Positions 1 to 13,330 of a stretch of DNA of 64,000 nucleotides are shown here, piece after piece. The stretch's first letter is position 1. Every line of letters starts with the position of its first letter. The position numbers and the translations under genes were made by a program. The notes below the pieces were generated by a model that saw only the letters and a program-made list of their open reading frames with translations, did not search any database and was not told the origin of the DNA. Where the stretch lies: assembly GCF_025766255.1 (NCBI RefSeq), contig NW_026516772.1, positions 94,136-158,135 on the forward strand. Direction: 5' to 3'. This DNA comes from Zychaea mexicana. Taxonomy: Eukaryota; Mucoromycota; Mucoromycetes; Mucorales; Lichtheimiaceae.

Positions 1-2889
1 TCGGCGTTAGAATAGCAAAAGAAAAGCCTAGTTGTGCATTGTTACGAAGTTCGACAAGCATATCACAACAGCAGTAGCAGTAGTAATTCGAATGAGTAAA
101 GTCGCGTATTATTTAGTAGCGCGAACCCCATCCTCGATTGTCCTGGTGTCTAAAGAGGGCACCACCGTGAAATGTAGTTGTACGCGTCGCACTACTAGTA
201 TCCTAAAAGCTACTAATTATTCACCTGTTTGGAGTTTGTTTCAGCCAATGAAAAAGGTATATCACAGCCATAGCGCTCTTACATTATCGCTGCACGCTTT
301 AAACATCGATGTACATTAAATTTCTGCTGTACAGATTCGTGTATCTTTCTTAAATCGGAGCAAAATAAAAGTTATTTTGAGCGCGTCATTGTGATCTTAC
401 AAATATGCACAGATCATCTGATTCAGAAGGTTTTTCCTTCATTTGGGCACAGTTGTGCTACGACGCGCAGCAGCAAAACAGGTCTAGCCATATTGAATGA
501 ATAACATCTACCAACAGAACTTATCGTAAACAATTAATTACTTTGCAAGCTTCGCTTGGTGTGACACTATATCATAAGAGTATAGTAACTTGACAGAAAA
601 AACGAACGATCCAACGCCTGTTTGTCTGCATTGACGGCTGATGTATACCTTTAAAAGCCAATTGTCCGAATTGTGAAACATATTACATGGCGTATTTAAC
701 ATCTTGCATTTCTGGTCGGTATACCCCCAATCTTTAGGTTAGCTGCTGGCAGATGATTAAGGGCGTTACTGTTTATATTCATCTTACCGTGCACCAAAAG
801 CCAAAATAGCGACGAACAATCCAAACTAGACTTAATCTGCAATCAGTGTAAGATCGTGTTCCGCACAATCGGGTTCTCCAAAAGAACGCTGCTGTTCTAC
901 GATGTCGTGGTCGGTTGTAGCTGTGTATTAGGAGAGTGCTTGTACTTGAAGGCCTGTACATTTATTGTATCTGCTCTCACTCTTGCATCGGTTGATGATG
1001 GCGGGGACGGCTAGCAATAACAGCATACAAAGAGAGCGAATTCGCTGGAGCTGTGGTTACGATTCTATGATGTGAGTGTCGGGTTGATGGCGTTGCAGAA
1101 TGATGACGACGCTTTGTCTTACCATGCAAGATGCGATGGTTACACAAAGAAAGACGCATATAATACCACCGAAATGTGCTTTTTGTGGCACTAAAGCACA
1201 AGAGTGTGTGTATCAGGCACCATACATCTGGATTTTGTTTATGCATGTGCTCCGACGTTTGAGCAATACACAAACACAGCAACAAGAAGACGGAAAGCCG
1301 AGACATTGTGTGAAACCACGCTCCACTAGATCATGGCCCGAATGGTCCAACAACGCCATCGCTAGAAGTGGGAGTTGCCTCGATGGATTCCCATTGATAG
1401 TATTAGTAGCAGTGTTCACAGCACCGTGTGAGTCAGGGCAAGTGGGCGAGAGGCAGAAGAAGAAAAAGGAGTCACATTTACTCTGTGCAGAGGCTCTCGG
1501 CTGCAACTGCACGACAAGGTTTGCTGGTGATAAGTCAGTCACATTAGTACACTTTACTACTCGCTTCACTGTGGCCAAGGGAGTGGTGTCTGCTATGTAG
1601 CGCGTAAGCACAGTACCTAGGTTACGCCTTCCAGTGATCTACTCTTTTGTACTGTCAAGTTCTCTGAGAGAGTGTGCTATCGTTGGATGAAAATTTAGAA
1701 AAAAAAAAAAAAAAGATGCTTATTCCGGAAGGTTCGTCGCGCGAACTTTGGGAGAGCCCAAAAAAAGAAAAAGAGGGGAGTTCCCCGACAATTTTAGTCG
1801 ATCGCACAGATGGAAGCTGAAAAGAACACCTATTTTTTTTCTTTTTTCAATCACAGCGCGCGCCCAGTGGGTCGGGTCCCCATAACCGTTTTAGCTGCGC
1901 AGATCGTCCTTTCCTTTTCTTTTTAGGCCTTGCCCGCCCCACCCGTTCCCCCTTTTTGGTGCAAGATGCAATTCTCTCGACAGAATGGACGAAAAAAGAG
2001 ACCCTACTTTCGTCATCTGACCTTTGTTTGGTAGCATCCACAAAGTGTGAGAGAGTGCGCATGCCCACCCCCACAGCACAGCACTTCTTTGTTGCATCTC
2101 CCTCTAGAACCAACCAACCAACCAACCAACCAACCCCCTGTTTTGTATGGCGTTGCCTTACGGCTGGGTCTCTCTCTCTTTCTCTCTTATTCCACACACA
2201 CGTGATGCATGCCCATAAAAAGCTCTGCGTCCCAAACTCTCCAAGATTACATCATCGGGCATCGTCCAAAGCCATAGAACCTGGCTTCCTCTCCCCCCTC
2301 CCCCCTCCCCCTCCCCCCACCCCATCGCTTCGGAAAGGACTTGGATGGAGTGGAGTAGACCGGACCGGCGTGACTATCATCCAACAGCAACCCACGCTTT
2401 TCTGAGACATATGTTCTTTTAGCGTCTCCTTCAACAGTTACATAAGCTCAATCAGGATATCGGGACGCACACAAAAACAGCTTAGAACGTTTGCCAGGAT
2501 GCTTCTGTTTCGTTAACTTTTTTGGCATGGTCCACACTAAAGCAGGATCCCAGGTGGGAGAGAGAGAAGGGGCACGCCCTGCCTTTACGCAATCATCCTG
2601 TGGGCTCCAGAGACTCGGTGCAAGCCCAATTAAAATTCCGTTTTCGCAAATAAAGTGACAGAGTTTGCCCCACCCCCCCTTCCTTCCTGCTTTTTCTTTT
2701 TGCTCTTCTCTTTCTTTCTTTTCTTTCTTCGCCTCTCTCCTTTTCTCTTTCTTCAAAACGCTGTTTCTTTGACATTCTGCCTCGTCAGATAGTCCATTCT
2801 GTCGTCATTCACAAAATCCCTTCATTGCCATTTAGTCCGTAGCACTGCCATTAGCGACGTCGTGCAAAAAGTATAGCGCAAGACAAGAA
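1..2889. other. Intergenic, no convincing gene; velvet upstream region
   Basis: No reading frame here looks like a protein. The longest ones (about 1100-1611 on both strands) overlap each other and have no recognisable composition or motif. From about 1690 to 2780 the sequence is rich in homopurine/homopyrimidine tracts: A-run near 1700, CCAACC repeats near 2110-2140, CT/C-rich runs near 2160-2330, and a CTTT-rich block at 2690-2760. Such pyrimidine tracts precede several genes in this window, so this is most simply the long promoter and 5' leader of the velvet gene that starts at 2890. Confidence 0.6.
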
Positions 2890-4743
2890 ATGATGCCCTA
2901 CCGAGTACCGCCGCCGCTTGGACTGTCCAGGCCAAGTCGCAGCGGCACGCATTATGAGCTTGGTAAGCATGCAATTAACCGGTCTACCGCAAAATAGATC
3001 TGTCGGGTCGAGTCGGATGGATCCGCTAAAGCTCTTTCTTGGACATGTAGTCGTGGTGCAGCAACCCATCCATGCGCGATGCTGTGGATTCGGTGAAAAG
3101 GATCGGCGGCTGATTGATCCTCCTATCATCTTGCAATTGTTTACTGTTGCACCAGACGGCGCCATGATAAAAGAAACGTAATGCATCCAGGCCCACTATT
3201 TCTTTTCTTGATTAATGCATCGACAGAAAAGCTCATCCGCAAAAAATAACGCACCTGCATCTATTACCCCACCTCTTCTTGATACCTTCATGAACCATGA
3301 TTGTCATCCAACACTATAAATGATTGTAGAAATGCAGACTCAAAGCTTTACGTGGTGCACTGCGACCTGTATTGCGAAGACAAAAAGGAAAAGCGCAGCG
3401 TCGTTTACTTGCCGTCCTCCGTCCCACCCGACTCGAAGCGCAAGCGAGTCGACGACAACAACCCGGTGGAGGAAAAGATCATTTCGCTTCGACAGCCCAA
3501 GTCGGTCCGCAACCTCACCGGATCGCTCACCGCCAACGCATCCCATCTTGTCAACGAACGTAACGAGTCGGGCACATATTTTGTGTTCCATGATCTTTCC
3601 GTGCGGACCGACGGCAGGTTCACTCTGAAATTCATGTTTATGGATTTGGCTGCGGGGTAAATGCTAGTACTTCTTCTTGTCTTTACCGCTTTTCCATACA
3701 ACCTCACCTCTCCGGAGATTCTTATAGGCGCTAACCATGGAGAAACAAATTGTTTCAATTTTATACTCTTTATAATATCCCCGACCACCGGACACGCATT
3801 GACGCTCCCCTTTTGCACCCTCCCTCCCCACCCCTCTTTGCATCCATCCACCCACCCTCCCCTCCACACACGTTCGTTTCATCATGGATGGTACGGAATG
3901 AACTCAACGTCAACAGCGACCCGTTCACTATGAGCACGACTGTGAGCGCAGAAGTATTTTCGGTTCCGTTCACCGTGTACACAGCCAAAAAGGTAGAATT
4001 TCTTGTGACACACACCGCCCGCAGTTCTGTTTCTAACAAATTATGATTCTTTTACGTTCTCTACACCTTCTATGCAGTTTCCAGGCATGACTGGTAAGTG
4101 CAATAGGATCTTTCTATCCGGCACCCTGATCTGCTATATACGATATACTGCTTACCCCGCAATCCGTCTAGAATCAACACCGCTTTCGCGAGCGTTTGCC
4201 AATCAAGGCGTTAAAATCGTGACACGAAAAGAACATTCGTATACCCGCGCATCAGACAAGTATTACAAAATGCCGCTCTCTTCTGTTGCTGCAAACGCAG
4301 TCGCTGACGCCGCCAGCAGTAGTTCTAGTAGTAGTAATCTCGGCACTGATCCTGGTAGTAGGAGTCAAACGAGTCAAGATAAGCAACCCGTCATCGAGAG
4401 AGATAAGGCCGCGTTAAACCTCAGCATTGCATCCATCACGCACCCTACCAACATTGAATACTACAAGCAACAACCGACCACGACGATAACAGCCTCCTTT
4501 GCTGCTACTTCTTCTGCGGCTGATGCCCCTTCTTTTCCACCTGCTCCTCCCCCGTTCTCTTTATCCCCTTCTCTTGTTGCTGCCGCTACAACACATGGTG
4601 CCCACAGCAACAGCAACAGCAATAACAATTATGCATTTTTGATACCACCTTTGCCATCATCGTCATCAGCAGCGCCATCCAGTGGCACCGATAAAGGGCG
4701 GTTAGCCATCGCCAACTTTCTTGCACATAGCACGCCACCATGA
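2890..4743 (+). CDS. Velvet-domain transcriptional regulator
   Basis: Six exons: 2890-2962, 3051-3177, 3330-3656, 3917-3992, 4078-4093, 4172-4743, giving about 396 residues. Exon joins keep phase and rebuild the velvet domain: QQPIHARCCGFGEKDRR then IDPP, VVHCDLY, FVFHDLSVRTDGRF, PFTVYTAKKFPGM, and a C-terminal ANQGVKIVTRKE. Velvet proteins are fungal nuclear factors with an NF-kB-like fold that control development, sporulation and secondary metabolism, usually as homo- or heterodimers. Here the domain starts at about residue 22, close to the N-terminus, and is followed by a Ser/Ala/Asn-rich tail of about 160 residues ending at the stop. Exon 5 is only 16 nt long. The sequence alone does not show whether this is VeA-, VelB-, VelC- or VosA-like. 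The start is the first of two adjacent ATGs (2890 and 2893). Confidence 0.9.
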
Positions 4744-5097
4744 TCCCCAACGCCCTGTTCTTTCTCCCCTCCCTTCTTTTCTTTTCCGTATGTTTGTACT
4801 TTAGAAGAAAAGAGCAGCCTTCATTTATTTTTAATAAGAAAGAGAAATTGTACATAATAATTAGCTCGTAACAGTAGTAGTTTTGTTTAATAATGAAAAA
4901 TGCAACATGCAGAAATGTGAAAATGTGTACACACGATGATTATTGAAATAATGACTTTGTTAATGATAATAATAATATTAAATCCTGCTTTTTACCCCCA
5001 CTCCTCCTCTCTCTATCGTCGCTTAATCACTTTGAGTGGATTTCCTTTCCGTTTCTAAAAATGGAATATGGCATTGGATTAGCTTTTCTTGAATGTA
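4744..5097. other. Convergent intergenic spacer
   Basis: AT-rich spacer between the 3' ends of the velvet gene (+) and the helicase gene (-). It should hold both transcription terminators. AATAAT/TAATAA-type A-rich motifs occur near 4829, 4855 and 4965-4980. No coding potential seen. Confidence 0.5.
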
Positions 5098-7163
5098 CTA
5101 TCTATGGAGTTCATAACAATAACAAACCTTATTGCCTCCTTTGCCATTCTGCGCCTTCTTTCGCTTTTTGTCACTATGGAACGGAACGTTATCATTGCTA
5201 CGCGACGATTGTCCAACGGGTTTGGTCACACGGGGCATCAAGTACGACGGAATATGCTTGAGATGTTCCTTGACTAAGGCTGGTTTCACAGCCTGATCAT
5301 GTCTCAAAAACTCGAGATCCTTGGGCTTGTCCTCAAAATGCATCTTGAGCTTTTCCGAATTCATAATCTCGCGTTTGATTTCCATAATTCTGGCTTCTTG
5401 GATCGCCGCCTTGTTCACCTGCTTGAGTGCGTCTTGCACACGGTACTTGAAGCCGTCCACGTTTTTCTTTTCAAACGAGTAAGGTTTTAGTTCGCCTCCC
5501 TTGGCCTTTTGTTGTTTCTCGACTCGGCCATAGACTGTGTCGTCCGCAATGTTACGGCCTCGACTCACGCTTCGTGCAATGTCCCTGTCGAGCTGTTGGG
5601 CTTTTTCTTTGGTCACCACAAATGACAACGCAATGCCTTGTTGTCCGCCCCGAGCTGTACGACCCACGCGGTGGGTATATGCTTTGGCAGACTTTGGGAA
5701 ATCGAAATTGATCACCGCTGCTGCGCCCTTGAAATCAATACCGCGCGACACTCCGTATTCTTTATCGCCCTGTTGTTTCTTCTTGCTGTTCTTCTTGGTC
5801 TTTTGCTGCTCGTCTTCGTCTTCCTCGTCACTCATTTCATCCTCACTGTCCATTTCACCCTTCAACGTTGACTCGTCAGACGCAATCAAGTAATCATAGA
5901 TACCACGGTTGAACTCCTCGACAATATGGTATCGTGAGTTGAGCGGAAGTTCTGAATTTAATACGCACGACCGGATCGAAAACTGTTCCAAAAACAACTT
6001 GAGCTTGTAGCATCGATCAATGTCGTTGACGAACAGAATAAGTTTGCCTCGGATCAACCGTAACTTGATAATGACAAATGTGTACAAGAACTTTTCAAAC
6101 TCGGAACATCTATGTTTTCCTGACATTGTTAGCATTTTTCCTCTCTTTTTCTCTCTCTCTCACATGAAATAACTCCTCCCCATCTTCCATTGGTGTCCTG
6201 ATACTCTACGTGATCATGTATTGGGTCAAATAATCGTTTTCGTCCTCCTCTTCTTCAAGGCGAAGAATGGCCGGTTTCCGTAACACGAGTTGCTTAAGGT
6301 TTTCAATGTCTTGTGTAAATGTAGCTGACATGAGGAAGCTCTGGTATATCTTGGGCAAGTACGTGAGGATTTTGCGGACATCTTGTTCGTAACCAAACGA
6401 CAGAACGAGATCGGCTTCATCAATAACCAATGTTTCTAATGATTCTCGTAACACCATGTTCTATCAAGGGCGAAGCAGGTTTGATTGAGTCTCGACAAAA
6501 TACACACATTGAACTAGACTGTAAAGCCCATCTATTAATTTCTCTTTTACCTCAGCCTCTAAATGAGCAAGGACTTTGCTTGGTGTAGAAACAACAATAT
6601 CTGGCTTTTCAGCTAGCATTGGTCTAATTCATGTAGCATAAATATGATTTTAGTTGTCAACATAAATAGTAAAATTAAATAAAAAACTTCCTTACCGTTG
6701 AAGTTGAGGCGCCATTTGCCCGGCCAGATTTACCACGCGCACCAGATCTTTGGCATATACTGAAAGTTTTTGAATGTGTTTCGTAACTTGTTGCGCTAAT
6801 TCTCGAGTAGGTACCAAGATCAAAGCTTTGCTTGATGCTTGTTGTTGTTGTTCTGGATCCTATAATATGCTCGAATCGATCAGTTTTCGTTCACCACCAA
6901 AAAACAAAACGTAAGTTGTGTATGTTTACCTCTTTCGATTGTAGAAGTTTTTGAATGATAGGTAAGGCAAATGCGGCTGTTTTACCACTGCCTGTCCGAG
7001 CACGAGCCAGAATGTCTTTACCAGCAAGTGCAAGCGGAATGGCCTTGGCTTGAACAAGCGTTGGGTGTGTGAATTCCAGTTGAGCTATGGCTCGCGACAG
7101 TCGAGGATCAAAGTCAAAGGATGCAAAGGTTTGCTCCTTTTCCAGGATTTTTTGATCAGCCAT
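5098..7163 (-). CDS. DBP9: ATP-dependent RNA helicase Dbp9 (DDX56 family)
   Basis: Five exons (transcript order): 7163-6930, 6859-6696, 6623-6551, 6460-6210, 6109-5098; about 577 residues, close to yeast Dbp9. The DEAD-box motifs are in order: Q-motif FDFDPRL with FTHPTLVQ (14-38), Walker A ARTGSGKT (55-62), [20 protein letters not shown] (171-174), SAT (202-204), [27 protein letters not shown] and [10 protein letters not shown] (387-396). An acidic then Lys-rich insert (about 321-360) splits YDYLIASDE from RGIDF; this insert is characteristic of Dbp9/DDX56. The family acts in the nucleolus in maturation of the 60S subunit (27S pre-rRNA processing). The exon 4/5 join uses a GT donor at 6209 and rebuilds QYMITCSEFEKF. 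The last residues after KGGNK look atypical, so a further small 3' exon is possible. Confidence 0.93.
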
Positions 7164-9390
7164 TTAAATGCGTGTGCTGTATGTGGTGTATGTGTGATTC
7201 TGAGGAATAAGGGCCCGAACAGTAATAGTGTAACGAAAAGGGGACGGAAAGGTTCGCTGGGTGCATGATAGAAGAATTTGTGACAGCTTTTCCTCATTGT
7301 GTGGCATTGGAATTATGCCCGCTGCTATCCTCACCGTGCACTCTTTCGGGACCATATGAGCGTTCCTGTAGGGCGTCGTCCGCATATAATAAAACGTCAA
7401 CTACGCTTGGCACTGGTGCTTTGTCGTTGTGGAACCAATTTTTTGATTCGCAATGTTGCTTTGTTGCGGGTTTTTTGTCTCACATGAAGCAGCTTAATGT
7501 GTTGCTTTTATATGAGTGGTAGAATGGGGTAATTATGATATATCATGATGAGGGAAGAAAAGGGCTTAACTTGTGATTCCAGCTTCCTCTCCGGCGCATG
7601 CTATACCTCTTCCTAATTGGAAACTGTCGCTTATTTTATTTTACCTGAGGACCTGTTCCTTTTTGAAGCGGCTATGACCTTATGATGGCGATATACGATG
7701 TGCGAAAATCATAGGGCATAGCATATTTACGATATTAGTTCTTCTTTAACTTGTAGTAGCCATGGCAACCATTATGAGCAAACGGCCGAAAGCAAGGGTG
7801 CATAGCAAAGCTGTAATTAACCTAGGACACATAGTATGCATCAACAAGATTGGATTTTCATAGCAAAGTACACAAACAGTAATACGCTCTTCTATGACAT
7901 AAGGGACACAGATAATGCCACTTGGATAATCAAACATAAACCCGGAGCAACATGTTACTTCGTGGTACAACTCTCCTTCAACATGTTGTTTCGCATACAC
8001 ATAAGCAACCATCTAGCGCATGCTATGTACTCGTAGAAATGACTTTAACATATCTTTTCTGTTTGATTGTTACTTGGAGAAAAAGGCACAACAATAGGAA
8101 GAGAACGGCGTGGTCGTTCACGCTAAGAAATCAGAAGTTTGGCAAAAATGATGACCCATGTGGACCGCATAACCAAAGTATTTTATTTACATGACATGCG
8201 AATTTCAAAAGATAAAACCGAAGAAAAAAAGACTAGCAGTATGGACAACATCGGCTGCAGAAACAGCACGAAGCTGACTCTTCATTCTTTCGTCGCCTGT
8301 GTGCATCTTTCGTCATTTCTATAGTACGCTCTTTTTCTTGAGGTACTCTTCTCAACAGTAGCAGCCGATTTGATAGAATACGTGAATGTTTTCTTTTCAG
8401 CTCCTTTGATTGCTGTACTTCATGACATATAATATGTCGATCATCGACGGTAAACCAGTTAGCCTCGTTGAAATTCAATAGTATCATTGGTGATCTGATC
8501 TATAGAAATCCTTTTAAATAGCAAGCCGCGAGAGCCATAAAGCATCGTCTTCTACTTGTAATAGTAAGAATACAATGTAAATCGGGTGAAGAATTGGGCG
8601 TTGGTTAGGTGTCAGGTAGTATTACGTGATACTGCGCTTCGCTTAACCTATGTTAAGAGAAGCTGCAGAGTATCACTGTGCAGAAATTGCACCTATAGAT
8701 GTTTCAATTGCCCATATATACGTGGAATAATGCTAAGAAACTTATTCGTAACAGGAAATCAAAGGCTACTTACAGTGAGCAAATAAGTGTGTGATTTTTC
8801 ATGGATATATTCGCACATTATATTCTTTTGGAGCAATACGTCCCCTGAAAATATTGTATACACACATATCTACCAGAAGGATGTCAGTACAAAAAAGAAC
8901 AGGGTTATGGTGATGCTGGCATTACATACATTAAGAATTTAGTAAATCACATTAAATTGATATCAAGGAGCGATATTAGCTTGCAAGGATAAGAAGATTG
9001 TACTCACTGTTGCTTTCGGTATTGACGCCAAAATACATTGACAGCGATTTTCGTAGGCCAACCACACCCTCATGAAATGAACATGCCGATTTAGCATAAC
9101 ATTGTATCGTCGTTCGCACCACAGAGTGCCTAGTGATGGTCGAGAAAGAATACAACATTTGCAGCGTCTTTCGTCTCTTTCGTATCATCATCTGCGTCTC
9201 ATATAAGTGTCCTATGGTAATGCATCGCTATTTTGGGGGAAAAAGCTTTACTGTTCTGCTAATTTGTTTTGCCTACACAGTAGTAATATACAAAAGTAAA
9301 GTTATTATAATTCGCAGGAACAATATTCTGAGTTTGTCTCCGAATCCTGCTCTTTGCTCTTTTATCTTGTCGCACAAAAAATCCAATGAC
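7164..9390. other. Intergenic, no supported gene
   Basis: Holds the promoter of the helicase gene at its left end and that of the Brl1-like gene at its right. Open frames in between (about 7265-7522, 7746-8012, 8233-8487, 8976-9191) are short, have no motif and are not linked by convincing splices. I see nothing else. Confidence 0.5.
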
Positions 9391-10580
9391 ATGGCTAAAG
9401 AGAACGAAAGCAAGTTGTTAGGCAAAAAACGTATGTACCTTAGATTAAGTAAGCTCATCATAATGAGAAGTATCAAGCTTATGGCAAAAAGAACGTGTCT
9501 TTAGGTCCTTTGCCGGACAATAACACCATTCCTGAAAAGTTTCCTTTTACCTTCGCACCACCACTTTTACCCGGTCAAAAGCTATTTGATCAAAATCAGC
9601 TCGACGCATCGTTCGATTCACAACGCAATAGCAACCATAAATGGAGTCCTGCAGCACTTTCCCATCGATTTCGGAAACGGGCTGAGCAGGGACGACTACA
9701 AAATGTCATGACGACGACGGATTCTACGACGAAAAACAATTGTGGCGGCAACAATAATAGCCACAGTAAATCTTCACTATGGTCAACATTGTCGTCATCA
9801 CCCAGCAGCATATCAAATAATTATAATAATAATGGCGAAGGCGATCACCACGTCATTTATGCTCGACATCAGGCAGTTTCCATGGCAATGATCAACTGGC
9901 TACAGTTTATTTTTAATACATCGCTTACGGTTTTAATACTCTATATCCTTTTCATGGTATTGTGGACTTTACGGCATGATTTTCGGATCAAGACTGAAGA
10001 ATACACTGCAGGTAAATCTAGCGACAGGAGCTTGTGGATAACGGAGAAAGAGCTCTGATGTTTGGGTGTCTATATTATGCATTAGCTATTTTGGATGAGA
10101 TTGCATTATGTAATCGGAACTATGGTATCAACCATTGCGATCCGTCAACGCGTGTGCCGGCTATGGAGGAAAAATGCAACTTTTGGGAAGCATGTAAAAA
10201 TCGGGATCCTCTGCTTATAACAAGGTAGGAAAAAAAAAGACACTGTTTCTTATATAAGAATGCAATCTGCTTTGTTGATCTAACCCACTGAACTTATTTG
10301 GGACAACTATAAGGAGCAAGGTTTCCGCAGAGATGGCTGCCGAGATTCTCAATAGTTTTGTGGAACCAATATCATATAAGACTTTGGTAAGGAAAACAAG
10401 TGAAGAAAGATGTGACAGCTGTGATTAAAGAGGTAGAAGGTTTATACTGTTATATGAACTAATCGTGTTTGGTTTGCGGAAACCCACCAGTTCTTTTTGA
10501 CCGTTCTAGTCATCGGCTCACTTGTTGTATCCAATACAGCGTTCCGCTTGTATCGACGAAAGCTGTTACTCGAACGGTGA
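9391..10580 (+). CDS. Brl1/Brr6-family nuclear envelope protein
   Basis: Five exons: 9391-9430, 9505-10011, 10086-10224, 10314-10386, 10491-10580; about 282 residues. After a Ser/Asn-rich N-terminal part come a membrane helix (about 143-169), the signature lumenal segment with four cysteines (about 191, 200, 213, 219; CNRNYGINHC, RVPAMEEKC, FWEAC), the conserved AEILNSFVEPISYKTL, and a second membrane helix (about 254-275). Brl1/Brr6 proteins sit in the nuclear envelope/ER and help nuclear pore complex assembly and lipid homeostasis; they occur in organisms with closed mitosis. A 74-bp first intron joins MAKENESKLLGKK to RPLPDNN; the ATG at 9391 was chosen because the donor at 9431 (GTATGT) is strong and phase is kept. 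Only one such gene is in this window, so I do not decide between Brl1 and Brr6. Confidence 0.9.
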
Positions 10581-11894
10581 TCTTTGTAGCTTTCATGATC
10601 AGAATGGCGATCTAAACTGTTGTGCGCTCTCTTTGGTTTACAAGCAACACACTCAAAATATGCGTATGAAAAAGAAGTGTCATTAAAAAATATACGGTCC
10701 TGCTATGGCTGTGTTATTGCACAACCAGAAGAGACCAGTACAAAGAATCATTGTAATTCTAATAGATTGATATGATCTTCCAACACCAATGTAATTATAC
10801 TTGAAACAACAATAACGCAAACATACCCAAAAAACAAAACCCGCTTGAAACAGTAGAAACATGGTTTATCCAATAAATAATTGCACATCCTCATGCGTTA
10901 TCCTTTAATGAAGTGATAGCATTTAAGATCGTCCAGTGCTAAGCTGGGGTCTATATCAGCTAAATGTAGCATGGAGCTCCAGTTACACCTGTCGCTGAAA
11001 CTTTTCAAAATAAAGAACTAAATGCAATCTTTAACGCTCATCAAGTATTACACACAAATGTATTATAGACGACAAATTACGTTACGCCCAAAGTTTCATT
11101 AAATGACCCAGGATTGCACACAATCTTGTCGTGAATATTTGGAGCCGCGTTGTATCTTTTCACAGCTGGCTTAGAGTAGATTCGTTTATAGACATGTTCC
11201 ACTAATAGGCTGTGCCGCCAATCGCTATTCGTGGCAAATAATCGACATTTGTGCCTTGTAAGCTGCGGACATCCATGTTTTCAAAGCCCTATGACGGATT
11301 GTTTTGCTTCCAAGGTTGGCATACTACTCGCAACCCGCGTAAGCCGCCTTCCGCAAACGGCGATTATTGAGAAGAAACGGTTCCAGCTTCTCGGAATATT
11401 CCCGTTGTGCGGGTAGCAGCGGATAAGACATGTAAGTGACAATGCAATTTTCCCACTGTGATAGCACATATCCGTAGTTTATAATAAATTGATTGATGAT
11501 ACCTATTAACATCAACTGGTGACTTGTGAGTTTCAAACGATGTTTCTTTATGACTGAGGGGTATTTAAAGGAAGCCACTCTAGCATCCATAATAAAATGT
11601 CGTCATGCTACATTTTTCTCCTTCGGCTGTTGTGCAAACATGGAAAACCCCGCAGGAATTCCAAATACAATCATTGCTGCCAGCTGGTGGGCTCGGAAGC
11701 GATATATCTTTGAACGCGCTGAGCACTTATCCATTGCCATGCATACGCTTTTTGATATTAGCAACGTATGATATTGAGATGTAACGTTGGAAGTAAAAAG
11801 CAACAAATTCATTGACGCACTCATTTTTATGCATAATTTGTGTAAAAAAAGGTCGGAAGATAATAAAGATAATGGAAAAAAGGGCGGGTGTACT
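10581..11894. other. Intergenic with weak coding-like fragments
   Basis: AT-rich. Minus-strand frames at about 11603-11771 and 11324-11590 (containing HRLKLTSHQLMLIG and REYSEKLEPFLLNNRR) look mildly protein-like but are interrupted and have no recognised motif; they may be a relic. No gene is supported. Confidence 0.4.
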
Positions 11895-13330
11895 TTATCT
11901 GTCTTCCACTGAGGCCATGAAATGTGCAGCATATCGATCACCCTGAGGAGCTGCTGCTTCAATCGCAGCCCGCATTTCAGCTTCCTCCTCTTTGGTTAAG
12001 TCCAACTTACCGCCATTCACATTCTTCTCGAGATATTTGACCTTCTTCGTGCCTGGGATGACGAAGAAGTCTTCGCCCTGGGCCAACACCCATGCAAGCA
12101 CATATTCACTTGGCGTCACACCCTTCTTAGCCGCAAGCTCTTCGATTCTCTTGACCAAGTCCAGGTTCTTTTGAAAGTTTTCGGGGAAGAAGCGTGGTGC
12201 TTGTCGACGGTAATCGTCCTTTGGAAGATCGTCCAACGATTTGACGGCACCGGTCAAAAACCCACGACCCAGAGGCGAGCTACGATAGTTTATAATCGAA
12301 TAAGTAATAGCTCGTTTGTCCAAGATAGAGTTTATCGCACACGCGTATTATTGCACTAATACTATGTAGAAGCAACCACTTACTATGCAACGATGCTTAC
12401 ACCGAGTTCGCGAGCCGCATTAAGCAAGCCATTCTGTTCGATGCCAAGATACCAAGGTGAATATTCGATTTGGACAGCGGCGATCGGATGGACCTTGTAT
12501 GCACGACGGAGCGTTTCAGCACTGCATTCTGACAATCCCAAGTATCGGACCTTGCCTTCCTTGACCAGCTCTGCCATTGCTTTTACTGTTTCTTCGATAG
12601 GACTATTATCAGCGCAGCATATCATATACAGTAAATGGGATGTGTGAGCGAAAGGAGGATAAACTAGCTTGTAAGTGAAAAGAAAGCGAGCAAAAATTGC
12701 AGGAAGCTTACGTATTTTTATCAACGCGGTGCTGATAATACAAATCGATAGTGTCTATGCCGAGACGTTTCAAACTAGCATCACAAGCTTTGCGAACGTA
12801 TTCTGGTGTACCATCGACGCGCAGAAAGGCACCGGTTTCGGGGTCACGGACATTGCCGAATTTGGTGCAGATGAACACTTTATCGCGGTTCTTCTTTACC
12901 GTTTCGCTCAAGAACCTTTCGTTCTGTCCGACCCCATACATGTCGGCAGTATCCCAAAATGTACATCTACAATAAGAGAGGAGCACATCTAAGTTGAGCT
13001 CCTTCTTTTTGGACGTATTCCGGTAGAAATAACATTGTCACTGTATTTCAAACTTCTCTTCCCACGTCAGCGTATATATGAATCAAGTGCTACATACCCA
13101 AGCTCCAAAGCTCGATTTAATGTGCGAGTACTTTCTTCATCGTCTGCAGCTCCGTAAACACCATCACACATACTTGATTTTTTTTGAAATGTAAACTTGT
13201 TGTTAGCTTGTGCTGCTGTTACCCTGCTATTCTCATGGGCACGTTATATATACTTTACTCACCCCATGCAGCCCAGACCAAGAGGATTCAGTTTCACTTT
13301 GGTTTTTCCGAGTTCTCGAAGTCCCACCAT
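11895..13330 (-). CDS. Aldo/keto reductase
   Basis: Five exons: 13330-13263, 13172-13098, 12966-12712, 12602-12384, 12279-11895; 333 residues, normal for the family. It begins [20 protein letters not shown] and carries the catalytic tetrad: Asp53 and Tyr58 (WDTADMYG), Lys83 (ICTKFGN) and His127 (LYYQHRVD). Later elements are [27 protein letters not shown] and [14 protein letters not shown]; the last is the NADPH-binding IPG element. The arrangement is that of the fungal YakC/AKR13-like group of soluble NADPH-dependent carbonyl reductases; the natural substrate cannot be told from sequence. All five exons join in phase across consensus GT-AG introns. It is a lone gene with no pathway partners nearby. 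Confidence 0.93.

Noticed and set aside
1100..1611. Overlapping long open frames on both strands (166 and 132 residues)
   Set aside because: They cover each other, lack motifs, have unlikely composition and no splice partners; chance frames in a moderately GC-rich stretch.
3405..3869. 154-residue minus frame over the velvet gene
   Set aside because: It is the antisense shadow of velvet exon 3 and the following intron.
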